A stretch of DNA of 6,266 nt from positions 1 to 6,266 of the forward strand of contig DASYAN010000212.1 of assembly GCA_036501345.1 (NCBI GenBank), given 5' to 3'. Shown here piece after piece: positions 1-4,181 of the stretch; position 1 is the stretch's first letter, and the number at the start of each line of letters is the position of its first letter. The position numbers and the translations under genes were made by a program. This DNA comes from DASYAN01 sp036501345 (lineage in GTDB: Bacteria; Chloroflexota; Ktedonobacteria; Ktedonobacterales; Ktedonobacteraceae). Under the pieces are notes generated by a model that had not been told where the DNA came from, did not search any database, and saw nothing but the letters and a program-made list of their open reading frames with translations.

Positions 1-87
1 CGCTTTTTGTATGGCAGTCCGCGAAAACGGCGTTTGCAGTCTCATCAGGTCTGTGCTCTCTTGGACAAACTTGCTCCCACTTCCTCT

Positions 88-110
88 GCTTGACATGCAA
101 GCCCTTTTTT
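88..110 (+). terminator. possible rho-independent terminator at the left edge
   Basis: A 5-bp stem (GCTTG at 88-92, CAAGC at 98-102) with a 5-nt loop is followed directly by CCC and six T residues. This is the layout of an intrinsic terminator reading rightward, so it would serve a gene entering from the left edge; it would also separate that gene from the convergent minus-strand gene at 114-332. The stem is short, which keeps confidence low. One plus-strand frame is open from base 1 and stops inside this stem (TGA at 91-93), but all three plus frames are open here, so no coding call is made. Confidence 0.33.
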
Positions 111-113
111 CCG

Positions 114-332
114 CTAGCGCAGGTTTAAGTTCGCGCCTATGGGGGCTCCTCCTGCCAGGATAAAGGCCATCTTCTCTTGCTCAGTAAGGTTTCCATAGGC
201 CTTACACAGTGCCTCAGAGGCGTTTCGTGTCTCATCGGGTGTCTTGAGGATGTCTTGTTGGAGAGAGTTGACCTTCTTAATGGCAAAGACTTCTTGAAAC
301 CAATCATTGACGAGGTATCCTGAATTTTTCAT
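114..332 (-). CDS. small protein of unknown function, 72 aa
   Basis: Not recognised. The start is well supported: on the minus strand a clean AAGGAG (plus-strand 342-347) lies 9 nt before the ATG, and a promoter-like pair lies further upstream (371-399). The protein is a soluble, mixed-charge small protein with no membrane segment or signal peptide. Its middle part (KTPDETRNASEALCKAYG, then LTEQEK) looks like two short amphipathic helices. It ends in a hydrophobic stretch with a Gly-Gly pair (residues 61-62) and a short tail, APIGANLNLR. The pattern of helix, dP-like turn, 'YG-x-LT-x-x-E' and terminal Gly-Gly loosely resembles leader peptides of ribosomally made peptides. However, the tail after GG has no Cys, Ser or Thr and no maturation enzyme is in the window, so this is only a hypothesis. 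It is divergent from the HTH gene at 653 and probably monocistronic. I am fairly sure that it is a gene and unsure what it does. Confidence 0.7.
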   Translation of the reverse strand: MKNSGYLVNDWFQEVFAIKKVNSLQQDILKTPDETRNASEALCKAYGNLTEQEKMAFILAGGAPIGANLNLR

Positions 333-359
333 ACTTTTCTACTCCTTATTCCTAGAATA

Positions 360-379
360 TTTTAAGAGTGATCTTAAAA
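360..379. promoter_or_regulatory. 8+8 inverted repeat, candidate operator
   Basis: The perfect inverted repeat TTTTAAGA-GTGA-TCTTAAAA has 8-bp arms and a 4-bp centre. It covers the -10 region of the minus-strand promoter, the classic position for a repressor site. It is A/T-rich and has no T-run in the right place, so a terminator is less likely. The protein that binds it is unknown; the HTH protein encoded at 653 is a possible candidate only by proximity. Confidence 0.4.
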
Positions 380-399
380 ACGAAACGTGCTAATGGCAA
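371..399 (-). promoter_or_regulatory. sigma70-type promoter of the 72-aa gene
   Basis: Read on the minus strand, TTGCCA (plus 394-399, 5 of 6 matches to TTGACA) is separated by exactly 17 nt from TAAGAT (plus 371-376, 4 of 6 to TATAAT). Transcription would start roughly 25 nt before the AAGGAG ribosome site at 342-347. The -10 box lies inside the inverted repeat at 360-379. The assignment rests on consensus matching only. Confidence 0.5.
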
Positions 400-506
400 G
401 GGCAACACTCTCATAAGAGGGGCCATTTCCTAACTGGAACGTCCTTGCGCAAGTGCTTCCTGTGCCAAGGATACCTGATAAGAAAGTCTTTTTCTAGAGA
501 CAAAGA

Positions 507-557
507 GGACATCTGGAGAGGGCAAAGAGGGCATTTTTGAGCGGACATCTGGAGAGG
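507..557. repeat. 15-bp direct repeat pair carrying GGACA motifs
   Basis: GGACATCTGGAGAGG occurs at 507-521 and again, identically, at 543-557, a 36-bp offset. Both copies start with GGACA, and a third GGACA follows at 556-560. The same pentamer recurs next to the HTH gene start (638-642, 648-652, and inverted at 621-625). The repeat pair is directly visible; reading it as a binding-site array is inference. Confidence 0.55.
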
Positions 558-574
558 ACAGAGCAACCCATGTG

Positions 575-586
575 TACCACGTGGTA
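575..586. promoter_or_regulatory. 12-bp perfect palindrome, candidate operator
   Basis: TACCACGTGGTA is a perfect 12-bp palindrome. Flanking GTG (572-574) and CAC (588-590) would extend it if one base (587) is bulged. It ends 27 bp upstream of the extended -10 box and about 66 bp before the HTH gene start. A T-run (598-603) follows some 12 nt later. With no gene upstream on this strand that needs a stop, a protein-binding site is more likely than a terminator. Confidence 0.4.
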
Positions 587-612
587 GCACTAGGATCTTT
601 TTTGTTGGCTTG

Positions 613-621
613 TGCTATATT
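613..621 (+). promoter_or_regulatory. extended -10 promoter of the HTH gene
   Basis: TGCTATATT is an extended -10 element (TG-N-TATATT, 5 of 6 to TATAAT), which can work without a good -35 box. None is seen at the usual distance. Transcription would start near 628, giving a leader of about 25 nt that contains the AGGAG ribosome site at 642-646, 6 nt before the ATG. Confidence 0.45.
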
Positions 622-654
622 GTCCTAAGACATTAGTGGACAGGAGTGGACAAT
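619..654. promoter_or_regulatory. GGACA-type site cluster over promoter and start codon
   Basis: ATTGTCC (619-625) and GGACAAT (648-654) form a 7-bp inverted repeat that spans from the -10 box to the start codon. In addition AGTGGACA is repeated directly at 635-642 and 645-652, a shift of exactly 10 bp, which is one helical turn. Sites on one face of the helix, covering the promoter and ribosome site, fit negative autoregulation by the HTH protein. The repeats are seen; the binding is inferred. Confidence 0.45.
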
Positions 655-1009
655 GCATTACCACAATGGGATTGACGCAGCCAAGCGCATAGGGATCAGC
701 TACAAGACTCTGCTCAGATGGATTGAAAAGGATAAGATCCGACCAGAGGAAGCGAAGACACCTACTGGCCAACTGGTCATCTCTGGGGATCAAGTAGAAG
801 CTGCGAGAAAGGAAGTGCTCAAAGAGCGTTCATTGTTCATAGAATATGAGATAGCAATAGACACCAGTGGACAGCCTCAGACAGAAGTAGACATGCCAGA
901 GGACCTGGCAGTCAAGGTGAAGGCCTTAGAGTTGCAGGTAGCCGCGCTAACAGCCCGTGTCGAGCTTCTGGAGAGCAAGAAGCCAGTACAGCGCCACCGA
1001 CAGAGCTAA
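653..1009 (+). CDS. MerR/excisionase-like HTH protein with C-terminal coiled coil, 118 aa
   Basis: A small DNA-binding protein. Residues 6-57 match the MerR-type or excisionase-type winged helix-turn-helix pattern (HTH_17-like): DAAKRIGISYKTLLRWIEKD gives the HTH, a short wing (TPTGQLVIS) follows, then a helix starting GDQVEAARKEV. Residues 58-83 are a polar linker. Residues 85-109 form a coiled coil with leucine/valine heptads (LAVKVKALELQVAALTARVE), likely for dimer formation. It has no ligand-binding or catalytic domain. The start is fixed by AGGAG 6 nt upstream. The upstream GGACA repeats and palindrome point to autoregulation. Proteins of this build regulate mobile-element or accessory genes; a recombination directionality factor is an alternative, but no integrase is in the window. 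The domain call is good, the target unknown. Confidence 0.82.
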   Translation: MHYHNGIDAAKRIGISYKTLLRWIEKDKIRPEEAKTPTGQLVISGDQVEAARKEVLKERSLFIEYEIAIDTSGQPQTEVDMPEDLAVKVKALELQVAALTARVELLESKKPVQRHRQS

Positions 1010-1432
1010 AACTACCAGAGGACCATGTGTCGTTTGTAGAATAATTTTTCCCTCTTGACCCATAATCTTTCAACGGTATATGCGGATTCAACTTGATGTC
1101 CTTTTACCACAGGTTCTGCAGATTGGTGAGATACTAGTTTTGCAGAGATCTATAGCGGATTGAGCTTGGTGAGTTAGGAGATTTGTTCGTTTTTTTGCTG
1201 GTATGTGATGATCTGTCTCATGACGGAAGCATAGTTTTGCAGAAAACCTCAAGCTGTGATAATGCTTCTTCGTTTCTACAAGAAACTGTCCCTGGATTCG
1301 ACTAGACAGGATGAGACAGGTTGGATACTATTGAGAGTGGTACTCGTTTTGTGCCATTTATGAGTATCAGAAATACCATAACCTGATTCTTAACACAAGT
1401 TTGCTGATTCCCAACAATGAGATTTGTTCTAT
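1010..1432. other. 423-bp spacer with no recognisable gene
   Basis: No frame carries a convincing gene here. The longest small ATG frame with recognisable protein-like sequence (1080-1163, 27 aa) has no ribosome site. Two copies of TAGTTTTGCAGA (1135-1146 and 1232-1243) and an inverted pair CTGTCTCAT / ATGAGACAG (1213-1221, 1311-1319) are present. They could be remnants of decayed sequence or chance. A weak promoter for the next gene may lie at 1408-1435 (TTCCCA, 16 nt, TATAAG). No clear terminator hairpin follows the HTH gene. Confidence 0.5.
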
Positions 1433-1520
1433 AAGGCATGCGTCAAATCGACTTGACAGTTTTGTGTTTGTACAAGGTCGACACCGTCAAGCCGAATCGC
1501 CCACTTTTGACGCATGCCTT
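1433..1520. repeat. large inverted repeat / stem-loop just upstream of the repeat-protein gene
   Basis: AAGGCATGCGTCAAA (1433-1447) and its exact reverse complement (1506-1520) are 15-bp arms around a 58-bp spacer. The spacer holds a second inverted pair, TCGACTTGAC (1448-1457) against GTCAAGCCGA (1486-1495), 9 of 10 matched and directly continuous with the left arm. The right side carries a 10-nt bulge (1496-1505). The structure ends 7 nt before the AAGGAG (1528-1533) of the gene at 1541. It could be a structured 5' leader, a binding site or a small mobile-element remnant; a T-run terminator is excluded because A residues follow. Confidence 0.6.
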
Positions 1521-1540
1521 TATAAAAAAGGAGTATTACT

Positions 1541-2563
1541 ATGGCAGACAGTGGACAACACAGCAGAAGCCAATTACCCTCGGACAGACAACGTCAAATC
1601 GAAGGACAGAGAACGGAGGGTCAGGGAAGTCCACGACACGGCTCTTCCGCCAATCGAGGGGGTCGAGTAGATGACTTTGCGACTTTTACGGGTAATTACC
1701 AAGAAAAACAGCGAATAGAAAAAGAAGCCAATTTCGTGGATAAAAAAACTAGAATATCTCAGGTGCCTATACAAGAATTAGAAGGTGCATTAGGTGAATT
1801 AACTGGCGGTGATTATGAATCAGATCGTGAGGCGCTTCGTGCTGAAATTAAAGCTAGACGAGCTAGAAAGGCTAAAAGTCAAGAAAAAAATCTTCCACAT
1901 ATACAAGAATTAGAAGGTGCATTAGGTGAATTAACTGGCGGTGATTACGAATCAGATCGTGAGGCGCTTCGTGCTGAAATTAAAGCTAGACGAGCTGAAA
2001 AGGCTGCTGAAAAGTCTAGAGGACATTATCCAACCATACAAGAATTAGAAGGTGCATTAGGTGAATTAACTGGCAGCGATTACGAATCAGATCGTGAGGC
2101 GCTTCGTGCTGAAATTAAAGCTAGACGAGCTGAAAAGGCTGCTGAAAAGTCTAGAGGACATTATCCAACCATACAAGAATTAGAATCTGAGCGAAATAAA
2201 CACCCTAAAAACAGTAAAGAGTTTATGGAGCTTGATGCTCAAATCAAAGATGTACGAGATAAAAATGCTAGAATTCGTATATCCATACAACAATTAAAAG
2301 AACAACGAGATGCATTTCCTAAAGACAGCCCAGAGTATCGGGAGCGTGATGCTCAAATCAATGCTATACAAGCTGAAAATTTTAGACAGTATGGAAATAA
2401 AAAGGTAAAAAAACTGGAAGCTGAACGAGATGCATTTCCTAAAGACAGCCCAGAGTATCGGGAGCGTGATGCTGATATCCAAGCTATACGAGTTGAAAAT
2501 GATAGACAGTATGAAATTAAAAAGGAAGGAGGAAATCGTGCTAGTACATCACAGCAAGGATGA
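1541..2563 (+). CDS. tandem helical-repeat protein of unknown function, 340 aa
   Basis: Not recognised as a named family. AAGGAG at 1528-1533, 7 nt before the ATG, fixes the start. Residues 1-76 are polar and low in complexity (Gln, Ser, Arg, Gly), probably disordered, with no signal peptide. Residues 77-210 are three nearly identical 44-45-aa repeats beginning IQELEGALGELTG and followed by DYESDREALRAEIKARRA. Residues 211-328 are three 38-40-aa repeats of a second type (core FPKDSPEYRERDA in the last two). Both types read as helix, short D/P turn, long charged helix, so the protein should form an extended alpha-helical or coiled-coil rod rich in Glu, Arg and Lys. There are no catalytic motifs or membrane segments. 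It is visibly more A/T-rich than the transposase gene to the right. A structural, scaffold or surface-binding role is possible; none is shown. It lies 283 bp upstream of another gene of similar layout on the same strand. Confidence 0.8.
   Translation: MADSGQHSRSQLPSDRQRQIEGQRTEGQGSPRHGSSANRGGRVDDFATFTGNYQEKQRIEKEANFVDKKTRISQVPIQELEGALGELTGGDYESDREALRAEIKARRARKAKSQEKNLPHIQELEGALGELTGGDYESDREALRAEIKARRAEKAAEKSRGHYPTIQELEGALGELTGSDYESDREALRAEIKARRAEKAAEKSRGHYPTIQELESERNKHPKNSKEFMELDAQIKDVRDKNARIRISIQQLKEQRDAFPKDSPEYRERDAQINAIQAENFRQYGNKKVKKLEAERDAFPKDSPEYRERDADIQAIRVENDRQYEIKKEGGNRASTSQQG
1769..2170 (+). repeat. type A tandem repeats, three units of 132/135/135 bp
   Basis: Units at 1769-1900, 1901-2035 and 2036-2170 code for residues 77-120, 121-165 and 166-210. 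They agree almost base for base, including silent positions: unit 2 and unit 3 differ in only a couple of bases around the GGT/AGC codons, and unit 1 differs mainly in its tail. Such identity at third positions means recent duplication or gene conversion, and unit number may vary between strains. Confidence 0.9.
2171..2524 (+). repeat. type B tandem repeats, three units of 114/120/120 bp
   Basis: Units at 2171-2284, 2285-2404 and 2405-2524 code for residues 211-248, 249-288 and 289-328. Units 2 and 3 share an identical stretch of about 50 bp (2308-2357 and 2428-2477). Unit 1 is diverged but begins with the same IQELE codons as type A, so the two types probably share an ancestor. Alignment: type A 'DYESDREALRAEI' against type B 'SPEYRERDAQI'. 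Confidence 0.82.
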
Positions 2564-2570
2564 GCGAGTT

Positions 2571-2608
2571 TTGACACGAAGAATGAGCGTTGATACGAAG
2601 AATGAGCG
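2571..2608. repeat. two back-to-back 19-bp direct repeats
   Basis: TTGACACGAAGAATGAGCG (2571-2589) is followed without gap by TTGATACGAAGAATGAGCG (2590-2608), one base different. A partial third TGAGCG sits at 2561-2566, overlapping the stop codon of the repeat-protein gene. This could be a leftover of repeat slippage at the gene end or a short binding-site pair. Confidence 0.6.
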
Positions 2609-2627
2609 ATAGTCGTTGTTTTCCGAG

Positions 2628-2655
2628 AGCCTTTTTCAGAACACTTCTGGCTTTT
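2628..2655 (+). terminator. weak terminator candidate after the repeat-protein gene
   Basis: CAGAA (2637-2641) and TTCTG (2645-2649) can pair around a 3-nt loop. AGCC (2628-2631) and GGCT (2649-2652) offer an alternative outer stem, and four T residues end at 2655. The stem is A/T-rich and the T-run short, so the call is weak. The rest of the 2564-2846 spacer holds no gene I can support; it has a 5-bp hairpin CACTC/GAGTG at 2773-2787 and only poor promoter matches. Confidence 0.22.
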
Positions 2656-2846
2656 CCTACTCATTTGGCTGCATAAGTACAATGAAGAGAGACGATCATG
2701 TATGTATTGATCTCGTTTTCCATTGTCCATGAGGAGCCGAAATGCCATGGAAAGAAAGCCTATGCCCTCAGACACTCGTTTTGAGTGAGTTATGAAACAT
2801 GTTCTAAACGCTTTATAAAACAAGAACTATAAAAGGAGAATTTTCA

Positions 2847-3605
2847 ATGCCAAGAAGAATAGAAAAAAGAGAGCAAAAAGCAAGAGATGTGAGAGAAGGA
2901 CCGAGCACCGGATTTGATCTTGCCAAAAGTAGTCAACCTAGCCACACTCCAGGCATGTCTTATCCGCCTGCAGAATTTCCACCTCCCCAGGAGCGTACTC
3001 CGGGTATGCACAGAGATAATTTTATAGCTACTTGTATAAGAAACAATCTTCTATGCTGTATCACAGAACGATCTAGGCCCTCCCCAGAAGCAACACAGCT
3101 TAGTACACGGTCACAGCAGGAAACAAGGGAAGGACCTTCTCAACAATCCACGGCTGATGTACTGGCACGTGCACAACAACGGGGTCGGCCATCACCTCAA
3201 GAGGCACGAGCAATGCGAGAGCAAGCAAGACGACAAGGTATAACTCTTTTTACGGAAACACCAGCTTCACAAGACGTACCAGCGAGGCAAATGACGCCAG
3301 TACAAATTGCTTCATTTGAGGATCTAAGGATCGAAACTATTCGTGCAGCTCAGCATGATCTTGAGGATAGAATGAGAATGAATCCAATACCAACATTTGA
3401 AGAATACAAGATGGGTACGTTCATTGAACGAATAGAACCGCAAGTTCGAGATGCTGTTTTAGAACTTAATAGAAAAGGATATTCAACTGAAACATCCGGA
3501 TTCGATGGCGGAGGGGATACCAGCTATCAATCAATAGGAGGATGGTTTACTTTAGACAAAGACACCATAAGAAGATTAGAAAACGCAGATGTACGAGTAA
3601 TATAA
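2847..3605 (+). CDS. protein of unknown function, low-complexity N-terminus, probably truncated by a nonsense codon, 252 aa
   Basis: Not recognised. AAAAGGAG (2831-2838), 8 nt before the ATG, sets the start. Residues 1-145 or so are rich in Arg, Gln, Pro and Ser (for example PPAEFPPPQERTPG) and probably disordered, with a short hydrophobic, Cys-containing stretch near 62-72 (ATCIRNNLLCC). From about residue 150 the sequence becomes a normal globular pattern: a long helix with FEDLRIETIRAAQHDLEDRM, then FIERIEPQVRDAVLELNRKG, a glycine-rich loop (SGFDGGGD) and a beta-like GGWFTLD followed by a helix. It ends abruptly at ENADVRVI, inside what looks like a domain. The same frame continues open past the TAA to 3911 with sensible protein, so this is best read as the 5' part of a 354-codon gene. 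It sits downstream of the helical-repeat gene on the same strand and shares its disordered-then-folded layout. Confidence 0.7.
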   Translation: MPRRIEKREQKARDVREGPSTGFDLAKSSQPSHTPGMSYPPAEFPPPQERTPGMHRDNFIATCIRNNLLCCITERSRPSPEATQLSTRSQQETREGPSQQSTADVLARAQQRGRPSPQEARAMREQARRQGITLFTETPASQDVPARQMTPVQIASFEDLRIETIRAAQHDLEDRMRMNPIPTFEEYKMGTFIERIEPQVRDAVLELNRKGYSTETSGFDGGGDTSYQSIGGWFTLDKDTIRRLENADVRVI

Positions 3606-3911
3606 AATAAGGTATGGCCTGAAAACATAGTTGAATTAGCAAATAGTGGTCGTCTTGATTCAATTAGTGATATGATGGGAACCACATTGATATTCTTTAA
3701 AACGGATGAGCTTGACTTGGGATCAATACAAAGACAGTGGGCAAGGGTCACAGCACTCATTCCTGATAGAGGCGAACCAGCACCACCATCCCAGATACTG
3801 GGCGCAATTGGGTTTCGTCAGGAATATCAGGTGCACTTCCAGAGCAATCCGCAAGGCATTGATCCCTTAAAAGACCCATCGCTATATAAGCTGCCACTAG
3901 GGACAGGGTAA
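3606..3911 (+). pseudogene. in-frame C-terminal remainder of the 2847 gene beyond a TAA stop
   Basis: Directly after TAA (3603-3605) the same frame stays open for 101 codons, to the TAA ending at 3911. The product has normal composition and predicted structure: NKVWPENIVELANSG, a hydrophobic strand TTLIFFKTDEL, a helix SIQRQWARVTALIPDRG, and a proline/glycine-rich end. It continues naturally from LENADVRVI before the stop. An internal ATG at 3672 has no Shine-Dalgarno sequence, so separate expression is unlikely. The simplest reading is one base substitution to TAA in a single gene (for example from a Tyr, Lys, Gln or Glu codon). Readthrough or a sequencing error are alternatives. Confidence 0.65.
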
Positions 3912-3947
3912 AATGCATCAAGAGCTATTTATGCAATTCATGCATGC

Positions 3948-3960
3948 ACTTGTCACAAGT
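3948..3960. promoter_or_regulatory. 13-bp palindrome of unknown role
   Basis: ACTTGT-C-ACAAGT is a perfect inverted repeat with a one-base centre. It adjoins TGCATGCA (3941-3948) and a 5-bp hairpin ATGCA/TGCAT (3931-3945). It lies just after the end of the interrupted gene. No T-run follows, so it is not a standard terminator. It could be an operator or part of a transposon end, but no repeated copies were found. Confidence 0.28.
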
Positions 3961-4002
3961 TCCGCCTTCTACTCAGCCTATTGAGTTTCACTTGCAATCT
4001 TA

Positions 4003-4070
4003 GAGCTTATTCGGAAACCCTGAATAGACCTTGGATTAGAGGGGTTTGAGCATTGTTTCCGAATAAGTTC
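4003..4070. mobile_element. 68-bp MITE-like element with TTA target duplications
   Basis: The left end GAGCTTATTCGGAAAC (4003-4018) and the reverse complement of the right end GTTTCCGAATAAGTTC (4055-4070) match at 15 of 16 positions. TTA stands directly outside both ends (4000-4002 and 4071-4073), as a 3-bp target duplication would. The 36-bp interior codes for nothing. Ends beginning GAG with TNA duplications fit the IS1031 group of the IS5 family, so this is probably a non-autonomous derivative moved by such a transposase elsewhere in the genome. A bidirectional terminator hairpin is the alternative, but the TTA pair and the long spacer favour a MITE. The family assignment is inferred. Confidence 0.6.
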
Positions 4071-4181
4071 TTAGGGGGATTTTTGGGGGAAAAAATGTCG
4101 GGATCTCTCCACAAGAATGAAAATTTTATCTTTTCAGTAAAATAGAAGTTGGAAGAAGATTCACCGAAGAGAGCTTGTGTG

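Noticed and set aside
1..93. Plus-strand frame open from base 1 to TGA at 91-93, ending inside a hairpin with a T-run
   Set aside because: All three plus frames are open over this short stretch and the peptide matched nothing I know, so it cannot be told from chance, although it may be a gene end.
1453..1476. Perfect TTGACA at 1453-1458 as a promoter -35
   Set aside because: The nearest -10-like hexamer (TACAAG, 1471-1476) is only 12 nt away, and nothing suitable lies at 16-18 nt.
1433..1520. Integron attC site or rho-independent terminator
   Set aside because: The arms do not carry the GTTRRRY/RYYYAAC core sites of attC, and an A-run rather than a T-run follows the right arm.
1401..1670. 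Two overlapping plus-strand ORFs (1401-1670 and 1438-1674)
   Set aside because: Both overlap the well-supported gene at 1541 in other frames, pass through the inverted repeat and lack ribosome sites.
1769..2524. CRISPR array
   Set aside because: The repeats are 114-135 bp, contiguous without spacers and in one coding frame, so they are protein repeats.
2353..2823. 156-aa minus-strand ORF
   Set aside because: It is antisense to the repetitive 3' part of the 340-aa gene, rich in Ser, Cys and Phe as reverse complements of such repeats are, and has no ribosome site that I could support.
3912..4181. Right or left end of the Tn7-like transposon
   Set aside because: No set of directly repeated 20-bp-class TnsB sites and no convincing TGT terminus with a 5-bp duplication was found; the only long repeats belong to the MITE-like element.
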